A stretch of DNA of 38,815 nt from Opitutia bacterium (GTDB lineage: Bacteria > Verrucomicrobiota > Verrucomicrobiia > Opitutales > Opitutaceae), in the NCBI GenBank assembly GCA_002737275.1, contig NSIG01000028.1, forward strand, positions 1-38,815. The letters are read 5' to 3'. Of the stretch, positions 16,813 to 24,606 are shown one piece after another (the first letter of the stretch is position 1; every line of letters starts with the position of its first letter). The notes under the pieces were generated by a model. It was given only the letters and a program-made list of their open reading frames with translations, was not told the DNA's origin and searched no databases. A program made the position numbers and the translations under genes.

Positions 16813-16883
16813 TAGGGCAGGGTCTTTGACCCGCCCCGATGCGGGACGTGGACGCGGAGGGCGGGTCGGAGACCCCGCCCTAC
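16813..16883. repeat. Composite two-hairpin repeat between convergent genes
   Basis: The element is bounded by GTAGGGC on the left and GCCCTAC on the right. Left hairpin: GGGCAGGGTC (16815-16824), loop TTT, GACCCGCCC (16828-16836). Right hairpin: GGGCGGGTC (16859-16867), loop GGA, GACCCCGCCC (16871-16880). Each half points outward towards one of the convergent genes. The right end is 16 bases past the M16 protease stop codon. Confidence 0.85.
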
Positions 16884-16898
16884 TTCGGGGCACGCGCT

Positions 16899-19721
16899 TT
16901 ACTGATACGTGCGCGTGGCTTTCCAGGTGTTGCGGTCGATGAAGCTCGGCGCGATCGGCGCGGCGGGCGGGTTGTTTTTGCTGTGAAGCAAGATCGTGCG
17001 ACGGCGGGCGGTCTCGGGCGCGAGCGTCTGCGTGAGGAGCGCGGCGGCGTCTTGGCGGGTCAGTGTCGCCAGCGCGGCGAGCGCGGCTTGGCTGCGGTCC
17101 CACTCGCCGTCGAAGGTGTAGGCGAGGGTGAAAAACGCATCGGCTTTCTCTGCGATATTTTTGGGTTTCTCTTCCAGAGTCGAACGCACGCCGGCCTGCA
17201 GTGTCTTCCACTCCTCGTCGCTGAGCGCGGCGAGGGCGGCGGGAAGCGTCGCGATGAACGTCTCAGCGCGTTTGCGCAGATCGTCGGGCGCGTAGCCGCT
17301 GGCTTGGATGACAAAGGTGAAGTAGCGCTGGCGCAGGGAGGCGCTGGCGTTGGCGCCGACGATGTAGCCGAGCTGTTGTTTGGTGCGCAGCTCGGAGAAA
17401 AACGGCTCGCCGAGGAAATTGCCGAGCACGAGGGCGGCGGCGCGGGTGGCGGGCGAGTCGTCGGGTAGGAGGCGGTCTTGCACGAAGGCCGAGTTCACGC
17501 CGGCGATGAGACCGGCATCGACGATGTCTTCTCCGGCGCCGAGCCCGACGTGGCGGCGACGGAGCAGGGCGGATTCCGGCGCGGCGGTGGCGCCGATTTT
17601 TCCGGCGATCATGCGGGTGGCGGCAACAGCGGCGTCGGGCGTGAGGTGACCGTGGACGAGGACTTCGACTTTGCCGGCGGTGAAGAAGGTTTGGGCAAAG
17701 GCCTGCACGTCGGCCCAGGTGGCGGCGGTGGCCGGCGCGAGCAGTTCGTCGGGGGGAAAGACGAACTCGCGCGAGAGGGCGTCGCGGCGATCCTGGGCGA
17801 GTTTGTAGGCTTCGGTCTCGGGGTAGCTGCGCAGGCCGCGGAGGAGCGTGTCCTTCACCGCCTCGAACCGCTCCGGGGTCAGCGTGAACGTGCGGAGTTG
17901 CGCGGCGAGATCGGTCGCGTAGAGCACGGGCGAGTCGCCAAAACCGGTGACCTTTACCCGGACGCCCTCGAGGGTGGCCTCGGTGGCGACCGTGAGTCCC
18001 GCGAGGGCGGCCGCGTCGGCATCGGCGGCGAGCGCGTCGCTGAGGCACGCGCCGTAGAGCGAGAGGAGCGCGGCGTTTTGGGCGGTGGCCATCGCACGAA
18101 CGGGGACGAAGCGATAGATCAGCGCGGTCTGCGGCCGGAGAAATTCGGTTTCACCGGCGTAGAAAAGATGCAGGCCGGCCTCGGCGATCAGGGGCAACGG
18201 GCGCTCGGGCAGGAGCGCAGTGCTCGTGGGCATGAAGCGGTTGGCCATTGGCAGGGTGAAGGCGACCTTGGCCGGTTGCTTAAGGGCGGCGTAGGCCGCG
18301 CCGGAGTCTTCGCTGTAAGAGTAGGCCGTGCCGTAGATGCGCTCGGTCTTATCGGTCGGGACGCCCTTGGCCATGAGGGTGACGAGCAGGTTGTCGGAGG
18401 TCAGGACGTTGAGCAGGCGGCGGTAGGCGGCTTCGTCGGGGGCGCCCCACACGGCGGTCGCGCGCTCGGCGACTTCGAGCGGGTAGAACAAGGCTTGGTT
18501 GGCGAGTTGGGTCGCGAGCTCGGAGCCCTCGCCGCGGTCGCCGTAGGTCTCGTTGAGGGCGGCGATGCGCGCGCGGTCGCGGTAATAGTCGGCGGGAAAC
18601 GGGGCCGCACGGAGGTGATCAAGGTAACTGAAAATCAGGCCGAGCACGCGGGTGGTGTTCTCGCGACCGGCGGGCGTGAGCGAGACGCTGACGATGAGCG
18701 AACCGTAGGCGCTCGTGCGCTCCCAGCAACCCGCGCTGATGCCGTTGGCGAGGCCCTCGGTCTTGAGCAGCGTCTCGAGGCCACCGGGGCCGGCGTAGCC
18801 GATGAGCTGGGTGAGGAGCTCGTCGGGTTTACCTGCGAAATCGGGGCGTGTGGCCGGCATGGCGAACTCGAGTTTGAGCTGGCGGACTTCCTTGATGGGC
18901 TCGATCTGGGCGAGGCGCAGGGCGGCCCGGCGCGGCAGAAAATCGGGCGTGCGGGCGACGGTGGGCGCGGCGCGGCGGAGAATCGGGCCGAAGAGCGTGC
19001 GGGCGAGTTGCTCCAGTTCGTCGAGCGAGGCCTTGCCGGCGAGGCTGAGGGCCATGCGGTCGGAAGTGTAGTGTTGCTCGTAGAAAGCGCGGACGTGGGC
19101 GGGTGTGGTGCCGGCGAGAGTGTCCTTGTTGCCTGCGGAAAATTTACTCTCGTTGCTGCCGGGGGCGTAGAGTTCGCGGGCCACGCCGCTCTCGCGCCGA
19201 AAATCGTTTTGCACATGCCGCATGGCTTCGTTGTGGACGGCGTTGATCTCTCGCCCTGTGAACTCGGGGCTGAACTTCGGCGCGATGAAGAACTGGGCGA
19301 AACGGTCGAGCGCTCCGGCGAAGGCGTCGTGGCGGATGTCGAACTGGTAGTTCGTATGGTCGCTGGCGGTGTAGGCGTTGTTCATCCCGCCGTTTTGGCT
19401 GAGGTAGGTGTCAAAGTCGGAAACGTTGGGATACTTCTCCGTGCCGAGGAACAGCATGTGCTCGAGGAAGTGGGCGAGGCCCTCACGGTCGGCCGGGTCG
19501 TCGATCTGGCCGACGTTCACGACGAGGGCCGCGCCGGATTTGTTGAATTTTTGGTCGGAGACGAGAAGGACGCGCAGGCCGTTATCGAGGACGAAGCGGC
19601 GGAACTGCGCGGTGTCGGTGGGCGCGACGACGCGGGGCGGCAGCGCGGGCGCGGGTACGGCGGCAAATCCGGCGGTGGATAACAACGCGAGGGCGGCGGC
19701 GAGAACGAGAGATAGGCGCAT
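16899..19721 (-). CDS. M16 family zinc metalloprotease (insulinase/pitrilysin type)
   Basis: 940 residues, full length for the long M16 class with four homologous domains. The ATG at 19721 gives a signal peptide (MRLSLVLAAALALLSTAGFA), so the enzyme is exported. The inverted zinc motif HxxEH is HFLEH at residues 84-88, with His84, Glu87 and His88. The third ligand fits Glu165 in NAVHNEAMRHV, 77 residues after His88 as in insulysin. Other family pieces are NGGMNNAYTASDHTNYQF (110-127) and, in the C-terminal half, RTKQQLGYIVGA, the motif that closes over substrate. It would degrade peptides in the periplasm. The frame is open another 64 codons upstream without useful sequence. A composite hairpin repeat directly follows the stop codon. 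It stands alone; no operon partner is seen. Confidence 0.95.
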   Translation of the reverse strand: MRLSLVLAAALALLSTAGFAAVPAPALPPRVVAPTDTAQFRRFVLDNGLRVLLVSDQKFNKSGAALVVNVGQIDDPADREGLAHFLEHMLFLGTEKYPNVSDFDTYLSQNGGMNNAYTASDHTNYQFDIRHDAFAGALDRFAQFFIAPKFSPEFTGREINAVHNEAMRHVQNDFRRESGVARELYAPGSNESKFSAGNKDTLAGTTPAHVRAFYEQHYTSDRMALSLAGKASLDELEQLARTLFGPILRRAAPTVARTPDFLPRRAALRLAQIEPIKEVRQLKLEFAMPATRPDFAGKPDELLTQLIGYAGPGGLETLLKTEGLANGISAGCWERTSAYGSLIVSVSLTPAGRENTTRVLGLIFSYLDHLRAAPFPADYYRDRARIAALNETYGDRGEGSELATQLANQALFYPLEVAERATAVWGAPDEAAYRRLLNVLTSDNLLVTLMAKGVPTDKTERIYGTAYSYSEDSGAAYAALKQPAKVAFTLPMANRFMPTSTALLPERPLPLIAEAGLHLFYAGETEFLRPQTALIYRFVPVRAMATAQNAALLSLYGACLSDALAADADAAALAGLTVATEATLEGVRVKVTGFGDSPVLYATDLAAQLRTFTLTPERFEAVKDTLLRGLRSYPETEAYKLAQDRRDALSREFVFPPDELLAPATAATWADVQAFAQTFFTAGKVEVLVHGHLTPDAAVAATRMIAGKIGATAAPESALLRRRHVGLGAGEDIVDAGLIAGVNSAFVQDRLLPDDSPATRAAALVLGNFLGEPFFSELRTKQQLGYIVGANASASLRQRYFTFVIQASGYAPDDLRKRAETFIATLPAALAALSDEEWKTLQAGVRSTLEEKPKNIAEKADAFFTLAYTFDGEWDRSQAALAALATLTRQDAAALLTQTLAPETARRRTILLHSKNNPPAAPIAPSFIDRNTWKATRTYQ

Positions 19722-19892
19722 GGTTTGTGTCGGGTTTGGAGGGAGATTGGGTAGGACGAGTGGAAACGCCAAGCGGTTAGCGGTGAGAGATTCGGGAGCG
19801 GGATAAAAGGACAGCGGCGGGGTAGCGGCAGCTTCACTGAACCTTGATTTTATAATGTTACCGCATGCGGCGGACCGGCGACGCTCCTTTAG

Positions 19893-20332
19893 GCGACGCT
19901 GCTCGACCTCCAAAGCAAACCCGCGCTCGCCCGCGTGCAGTACGAGGCGACGCTGGCCGAAGTGCAGCGACAGAAACTCGCCATGCCGACGGATCTCTGG
20001 GTGCGGCGGGCGGAGATCTGGGTAAGGCGCGGACTGGGCCGGCTGGACGAGGCCCGCGCGCTTAACCGCGCTTTCGTGGAAATATCATCCCACGGCCGTT
20101 CGCATACTCGCCGGTCGGCGGTTGGTTCTTCAGTTCAACGGCGTCGAGCCTGCTGCTGGAGGATCGTTCGCTGGCGCTCACCTTGCTGCGCGAAGGCGCC
20201 GGCAGACCGTTTGGCCGCGAAGCGCGGCGGGTCCGTTCCCGCACCGATTCGCGCATGAAACCGTTTTGGGACGATCCCGAAATCGCCGTGCTGCTCGCGG
20301 AGCCGGCGGCGAAGGCGAAGCGCGAGCGGTGA
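19893..20332 (+). pseudogene. Decayed protein-coding remnant, family not recognised
   Basis: Two plausible protein pieces in different frames follow one another. From 19893 (just after an in-frame TAG) to about 20081 the frame gives an Ala/Leu/Arg-rich helical sequence containing LAEVQRQKLAMPTDLWVRRA and LGRLDEARALNRAFVE, reminiscent of TPR helices. From 20081 the next frame gives RPFAYSPVGGWFFS, ASSLLLEDRSLALTLLREG and SRMKPFWDDPEIAVLLAEP, ending at a TGA at 20330-20332. A frameshift near 20080 and loss of the 5' part would explain this. It resembles the tail of a longer TPR-type protein, but I cannot name the family. A TATAAT at 19851-19856 precedes it without a matching -35. Confidence 0.45.
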
Positions 20333-20360
20333 ACGGAGAAACCGGCGGAACGCCCAACCT

Positions 20361-20519
20361 TCAACGCTTAACGTTTAATTTTGAAACGGGAGGGCGCGAA
20401 GTTTTGGGCACGATTGCGGGTTTCATGCGGCGCACGTGGCGGTTGGGGCGGCGCTTGATCGCGGCGTGGTGGGCGGGGTCGAGAGAGACGCCGAAGAGTT
20501 GTAAGCATTCGAGACACAT
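20361..20519 (-). CDS. Possible 52-residue basic protein with a Cys pair
   Basis: A short minus-strand frame from an ATG at 20519 begins MCLECLQLFGVSLDP, continues with HHAAIKRRPNRHVRRMKPA, and ends at 20361. Third codon positions are strongly C-biased, like the surrounding minus-strand genes, which overlapping frames do not show as well. The CLEC pair plus the basic middle could suggest a small metal- or nucleic-acid-binding protein, but no family is recognised. It lies 58 bases downstream of the pectate-lyase-fold gene on the same strand, with a hairpin repeat between them. Its stop codon falls in a TTCAACGCTTAACG repeat-like tract. It could instead be the surviving end of a broken gene. 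Confidence 0.4.
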   Translation of the reverse strand: MCLECLQLFGVSLDPAHHAAIKRRPNRHVRRMKPAIVPKTSRPPVSKLNVKR

Positions 20520-20542
20520 GGGGCGGAAGTTCGATCGGGCCT

Positions 20543-20581
20543 GGCGTGGGCGTTGAGGGCGGGTCGGAGACCTCGCCCTAC
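20543..20581 (-). repeat. Single-hairpin 3'-end repeat, overlaps stop of pectate-lyase-fold gene
   Basis: GGGCGGGTC (20557-20565), loop GGA, GACCTCGCCC (20569-20578), then TAC; preceded by GGCGTGGGCGTTGA. Read on the minus strand, the gene stop codon TAG (20580-20578) lies inside the GTAGGGC-type end of the repeat. No U-rich tract follows the hairpin. Confidence 0.8.
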
Positions 20582-22131
20582 TTTTTTTCGGAGAGGCGGC
20601 GGCCGAATTGGGCGGCGTGGAGGTTGGCGGGTTCGAGGCTGGTGGGGCTGATCGACTCCCACCATGGGGCGGTGCCGTCGTTTTTACTCGGGTGCTTCGT
20701 GCGCACCGCGACGAAGTTCATCGTCGTGGGGCCCCAGCCTTTCGGCGGGGGCGCGATGAAACCGGCGGCGCGGATGTTCCAGAACGTGCTCCACCCGGCG
20801 CTCGGGCGACCGAGGCTCGGGCCGCCGCCGTTGCGCCAGACGCGGGTGCCGCGGCCGCAGTCGATGTCGGTGAAGAGGTTTTCGTAGGGCGTGTCTTTGT
20901 GGTGGTCGAAGTTGAGGTCGAGGCCGCGGCCTTGGGCGAAGACGTTACCCGAGGCCCGTTCGACGCTGAGGTCGTGAACGTAGGGCGCGCGGACGTCGAA
21001 GTTGGTGACGAGGTTGTCCTCGGAATTCTTGAGCTGGATCGCGTGGTGGCCGGTGCAGTCGGGTACGCCGGCATCGACGGTGCCGCGGGCGATGTCGGCG
21101 GTGAGCAAAATGCCGTCGAGGGTGTTGTGGGTGGCGACGACGTTGATCCCGAGGTCGCCGTTGTGAATGGCGACATCGCGGACCCAGCAGTTGAAAACGG
21201 CGCGGAGTTCGATGGCGTTGTGGCCGTCCTCCTTAAAGTGGCCGCGATACTTGGTCCCGGGAAACGCGAAGCCGAGGTGCTCGATGCCGGACTCGGTCAC
21301 GGTGGGCTTGAAGGAGCGAAGTTCGGTTTGCCACTCGGGGCGGGTCTCGAAGCGGAGGGGGCGATCGACGGTGACGCGCAGGCCGGTGATCGCGGTGATG
21401 CGGAAGAGCTGTTGGGTATCGCGTTGCTTGCCCTTGGCGATGTCGCCGGGGTCGCCGTTGTAGAGGTAAGTTTTGAGGCTTTGGTCGGGGGTCTCGCGGA
21501 CGACGAGGAGGACGAGTTGGCCGACGGTGAGGCCGGCGATGCGGTCGACTTCGATTTCGCGATCGCCGCGTCGGGCGAGGGCGGTGATGGCGGCGAGTTT
21601 CTTGGATTGGGTGTTGCCCTCGAGGGTGACGAAGGCGCCGTCGAAGGAGTAGCCGCTGGCGGGGCCACCGGTGGCGGTCCGGCGGGCGCGGGGATGGATC
21701 GCGTCGAGGCCGCGTGGGAACCAGAGGATGCTCTGCTCGGGGCCGGCGCCGCGGAGCACGACGCCGCTGCGGGTGATGCGGATGAAGTCGGAAACGAGAT
21801 AACGGCCGGGCGGGAGATAGACCGCGCCGGCGGGAGTGGCGTCGACGGCGGCTTGGATGGCTTTGGTGTCGTCGGTGGTGCCGTCGCCGACGGCACCGAA
21901 GTCGCGGACGTTGGTTTTGCGCGGGAGTTCGGGGATGGGCCGCTCGCCCTGGTGGTAACCGGCGCGGGAAAAATCGGGAAGCCGGGCGGCGGCGGACCCT
22001 ATTTCACCGGCCTCACCCCAGAGTTGGGAGTGGGTCGGGGCGGCGGGGAGAGAAGACGTGGCGGATAGAAACGGGAGGGCGGAGAGGAGCAGAAATGCGA
22101 TCCGGGGTAGGGAGACGGTCGAGCTTTTCAT
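20578..22131 (-). CDS. Secreted pectate-lyase-superfamily (right-handed beta-helix) protein
   Basis: 517 residues. The ATG at 22131 gives a signal peptide (LPRIAFLLLSALPFLSATSSLPAAP). Residues about 72-130 carry the Pectate_lyase_3 start motif NVRDFGAVGDGTTDDTKAIQ, followed by YLPPGRYLVSDFIRITRSGV and LRGAGPEQSILWFP, the regular turns of a right-handed beta-helix. Further repeats follow (NAIELRAVFNCWVRDVAIHN, AIQLKNSEDNLVTNFDV). This fold occurs in polygalacturonases, rhamnogalacturonan-active enzymes and other polysaccharide hydrolases or lyases. Catalytic residues cannot be assigned by eye, so substrate and activity remain open. The presence of rhamnose catabolism genes 12 kb away fits a pectin or other rhamnose-rich glycan, but that is weak context. 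The stop codon lies inside a hairpin repeat. Confidence 0.85.
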   Translation of the reverse strand: MKSSTVSLPRIAFLLLSALPFLSATSSLPAAPTHSQLWGEAGEIGSAAARLPDFSRAGYHQGERPIPELPRKTNVRDFGAVGDGTTDDTKAIQAAVDATPAGAVYLPPGRYLVSDFIRITRSGVVLRGAGPEQSILWFPRGLDAIHPRARRTATGGPASGYSFDGAFVTLEGNTQSKKLAAITALARRGDREIEVDRIAGLTVGQLVLLVVRETPDQSLKTYLYNGDPGDIAKGKQRDTQQLFRITAITGLRVTVDRPLRFETRPEWQTELRSFKPTVTESGIEHLGFAFPGTKYRGHFKEDGHNAIELRAVFNCWVRDVAIHNGDLGINVVATHNTLDGILLTADIARGTVDAGVPDCTGHHAIQLKNSEDNLVTNFDVRAPYVHDLSVERASGNVFAQGRGLDLNFDHHKDTPYENLFTDIDCGRGTRVWRNGGGPSLGRPSAGWSTFWNIRAAGFIAPPPKGWGPTTMNFVAVRTKHPSKNDGTAPWWESISPTSLEPANLHAAQFGRRLSEKK

Positions 22132-22146
22132 GGCCTTGAAAATGGG

Positions 22147-22184
22147 GCGCGGGCGCGGAGGGCGAGTCGGAGACGCCGCCCTAC
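22147..22184 (-). repeat. Single-hairpin 3'-end repeat, overlaps stop of recD2
   Basis: GCGCGGGCGCGGA, then GGGCGAGTC-GGA-GACGCCGCCC ending in TAC at 22184. The palindrome is less perfect than in other copies. Read on the minus strand, the RecD2 stop TAG (22183-22181) is formed by the CTA of the repeat. Confidence 0.78.
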
Positions 22185-24541
22185 GACGGAGGGGCGGTGA
22201 TCTTTTCGCGCAGGTGGGTGGTGCGGGTTTTCGACTCGGCGTTGCGGACGGCCATGGCGTAGGCAGCGGGCTCGCCGACGATGAAAACTTTTTTCCGGCC
22301 GCGGGTGATGGCGGTGTAGATCAGGTTTCGTTGGAGCATCATGAAGTGCGCTTTGAGCAGCGGGATGATGACGACGGGGTATTCGCTGCCCTGGCTTTTG
22401 TGGATGCTGACAGTGTAGGCGAGGGCGAGGTCGTTGAACTCGCCGCGCTCAAACGTGTGGACGTCGCCGTCGAAATCGGCGGTGAAGTTGCCGGCCTCGG
22501 CGTCGATGGATTTGATGACACCGATGTCGCCGTTGAAAAGGTTTTTGTCGTAGTTGTTGCGAAGCTGGATGAGCTTGTCCCCGGCGCGGAATTCGCCGGC
22601 GGGCGTGCGGAGCGCGCGGGCGTGGGGTGGCTGGGGGTTGAGCGCGGCCTGGAGCTGGACGTTAAAATTGCCGACGCCGGCGACGCCCTTGTGCATCGGG
22701 GCGAGGATCTGCACGTCGCGGATGGGGTGCGGCCATTTCAGTTTTTGCGGGATGAACGTGGTGACGAGCTCGAGGGTTTTGCGCACGCAGTCCTCGGCGT
22801 TTTCGGCGACGATGAAGGTGAGATCGGCCCAGACTTGCGTGGCGGCGACCTCGTTGACGGCGGGCGGGAGCGACGGGTCGCCAGCGTTGATGGCGTGGGC
22901 GGTGGTGACGATCTGACTCTGGCCCTGTTGGCGGTAGATGACGGAAAGGCGCGTCACCGCTGGGGGTGACGTGGCGGTTGAGAGTTGAGAGTTGAGCGTT
23001 GAGAGATCGGAAGAGGAAGCTCCGGCGGAGTCGGAAGTGGCAATGAGGTCTTTGAGGACGTTGCCGGCGCCGACGCTGGGGAGTTGGTCGGTGTCGCCGA
23101 CGAGCAGCAGATGCGCGCGCGAAGGGACGGCCTGGAGGAGGGCGGAGGCGAGGCGGTTATCGAGCATCGAGGCCTCGTCGACGATGAGGAAATCGGTGGC
23201 TAGGGGCGCGGACTCATTGGCAACGAAGCCGCCGCCGGCGGGATCGTATTTTAGCAGGCGGTGGATCGTGGTGGCGAAGCCGCCGGTGGTCTGCGCGAGC
23301 CGTTGCGCGGCCCGGCCCGTGGGCGCGGCGAGGTGAACGCGGACTTTTTTGGCTTTCAGGATTTCGACGAGGGCGCGCAAAATCGTAGTTTTGCCCGTTC
23401 CAGGCCCGCCGGTGAGGATGGTAAACTTGTGGGTGAGGGCGTTTTTGACGGCGGTGCGTTGGAGTTCGTGGAAGGTGAAGCCGGCTTTGTCCTCGGCCCA
23501 TTTGACGGCGGCGTCGGTCTTGATGGGCGGGAGGGCGCTGCTGACGCGGCCGAGGCGGCTGATGGCGGCGGCGATTTTTTTCTCTGCGTGGTCGTGGTGG
23601 GGGAGCTGGATCAGCGCGCTGCCGGGCAGCGCGCTGGGTTGAGAGTTGAGAGTTGAAGGTTGAAGGTCGGTGCCCGCGGGCCAGTGGCGAACGAGGGTTT
23701 TGGCGGTGACGAGGGCGTCGAGGCGGGCGGCGATGTGGTCGCTGTTGGTTTCGAGCATCGTGGCGGCGTAGTCTTGGAGGTCGGCTTCGCGGTAGGCGGT
23801 GTGGCCCTCGTCCTGCAGCGTTTCGAGGGCGTAGATGAGGCCGGCGTCTAGGCGGGGCGGGGCGTCGTTGGCGAAACCGAGATTGATGGCGATGCGGTCG
23901 GCGGTTTTGAAGCCGATGCCGTCGATCTCGCGGGCGACGCGGTAGGGTTGCGAAAGGAGGATGGGCTTGGCCTGGGCGCCGTAGCACTCGACGAGTTTCA
24001 CGCACTGGCTGGGCGTGATGCCGTAGGTCTGGAGAAAAATGTAGAGTTCGCGCTCGGTGCGTTTGGCGTCCCAAGCGGCTTTGATGGCGGTGGCGCGTTT
24101 GGGGCCGATGCCGGGGACGTCGCGGAGTTTGCCGGATTCTTCGGAGAGGACGCGGAAGGTGTCGGTGCCGAGGGCGTCGACGATCTTGTTGGCGTAGGCT
24201 TTGCCGATGCCGGGGACGAGGCCGCTGCCGAGGTATTTGCGGATGCCGTAGACGCTGGCGGGGAGCTCGCTTTTGAAGGCGGCGATTTTGAACTGGGCGC
24301 CGTGCTGCGAGTGCTGGGTCCACTCGCCGGTGAGGTGGAGCGTCTCGCCGCATTCGACGCTGGGCAGGGCGCCGACGATGGTGACTTTTTCGATTTTCTC
24401 TTCCGTGGAGGCAGGCGTTTTTATGGCCGCGGGGCGGGTGTCGGGGCGAAATTCTGCGATGGTGTAATGATTTTCCTCGTTGTGGAAAATGATGCGTTCG
24501 AGGACGCCGGTGAGTTTGGCGCTGGGAGCGGGCGGGGGCAC
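22181..24541 (-). CDS. recD2: RecD2-type ATP-dependent DNA helicase
   Basis: 786 residues from GTG at 24541; homology begins directly (LTGVLERIIFHNEENHYTIAEF, the N-terminal OB-like domain). A helix-hairpin-helix region follows at about 100-220 (GSGLVPGIGKAYANKI, VPGIGPKRATAIK, REIDGIGFKTADRIA). The superfamily 1B helicase core has Walker A GGPGTGKTT (378-386), APTGRAAQRL, DEAS (455-458), GDTDQLPSVGAGNVL (482-496), the UvrD-like YRQQGQSQIV, and the final AYTVSIHKSQGSEYP and YTAITRGRKKV motifs. RecD2 is a 5'-3' helicase working without RecBC in repair and fork maintenance. Two low-complexity insertions, around residues 291-309 and 501-528, contain STLNSQ peptides encoded by repeated DNA; core motifs are intact. 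Its stop codon is supplied by a hairpin repeat. Confidence 0.95.
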   Translation of the reverse strand: MPPPAPSAKLTGVLERIIFHNEENHYTIAEFRPDTRPAAIKTPASTEEKIEKVTIVGALPSVECGETLHLTGEWTQHSQHGAQFKIAAFKSELPASVYGIRKYLGSGLVPGIGKAYANKIVDALGTDTFRVLSEESGKLRDVPGIGPKRATAIKAAWDAKRTERELYIFLQTYGITPSQCVKLVECYGAQAKPILLSQPYRVAREIDGIGFKTADRIAINLGFANDAPPRLDAGLIYALETLQDEGHTAYREADLQDYAATMLETNSDHIAARLDALVTAKTLVRHWPAGTDLQPSTLNSQPSALPGSALIQLPHHDHAEKKIAAAISRLGRVSSALPPIKTDAAVKWAEDKAGFTFHELQRTAVKNALTHKFTILTGGPGTGKTTILRALVEILKAKKVRVHLAAPTGRAAQRLAQTTGGFATTIHRLLKYDPAGGGFVANESAPLATDFLIVDEASMLDNRLASALLQAVPSRAHLLLVGDTDQLPSVGAGNVLKDLIATSDSAGASSSDLSTLNSQLSTATSPPAVTRLSVIYRQQGQSQIVTTAHAINAGDPSLPPAVNEVAATQVWADLTFIVAENAEDCVRKTLELVTTFIPQKLKWPHPIRDVQILAPMHKGVAGVGNFNVQLQAALNPQPPHARALRTPAGEFRAGDKLIQLRNNYDKNLFNGDIGVIKSIDAEAGNFTADFDGDVHTFERGEFNDLALAYTVSIHKSQGSEYPVVIIPLLKAHFMMLQRNLIYTAITRGRKKVFIVGEPAAYAMAVRNAESKTRTTHLREKITAPPS
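22977..23004. repeat. GTTGAGAGTTGAG simple-repeat tract inside recD2 (first)
   Basis: Tandem GTTGAGA-like heptamers (GTTGAGAGTTGAGAGTTGAG, then CGTTGAGAG). On the coding strand this is read as STLNSQLST (RecD2 residues 514-522), between the GDTDQLPSVG motif and VIYRQ. The same motif occurs outside genes near 5190-5204. Confidence 0.75.
23637..23668. repeat. GTTGAGAGTTGAAGG simple-repeat tract inside recD2 (second)
   Basis: The tract reads GGTTGAGAGTTGAGAGTTGA followed by AGGTTGAAGGT. On the coding strand it gives LQPSTLNSQPSA (RecD2 residues 293-304), ahead of the helicase core. A related CAACCTTCAACGCTTAACG tract lies at 20355-20373 in intergenic DNA. Confidence 0.75.
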
Positions 24542-24606
24542 GGCTTAGGATTTAACCGCGAATGGACACGAAAGAACGCGAATGCCGGAGGCGTCGGGGA
24601 TGGGGA

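Larger units (their letters stand above)
16521..16898. other. Convergent intergenic region with several hairpins
   Basis: 378 bases separate the ends of the plus-strand Ig-like gene and the minus-strand M16 protease gene. Hairpins occur at 16574-16594 and 16601-16615 (ACGAT-CTAAA-ATCGT), and a two-hairpin composite repeat lies at 16813-16883. Open frames at 16624-16942 on either strand lack recognisable features and were not called. Confidence 0.6.

Noticed and set aside
16624-17211. Minus-strand open frame after the Ig-like gene
   Set aside because: It overlaps the protease end and the composite hairpin repeat, and is Arg-rich without motifs.
17478-19682. 734-codon plus-strand open frame opposite the M16 protease
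   Set aside because: It is a GC-rich antisense shadow: Gly/Glu/Val-rich, without motifs, while the opposite strand has a complete M16 protease.
19851-19856. Perfect TATAAT as a promoter
   Set aside because: No -35 box at a suitable distance; the sequence precedes only gene debris.
20608-22068. 486-codon plus-strand open frame opposite the pectate-lyase-fold gene
   Set aside because: Low-complexity Gly/Ala/Val/Glu sequence typical of antisense frames in C-ending genes; the minus-strand protein has a signal peptide and family motifs.
22977-23668. Simple repeats in recD2 as a CRISPR-like or disrupted region
   Set aside because: Only short heptamer tracts, no spacers; the reading frame and helicase motifs are intact.
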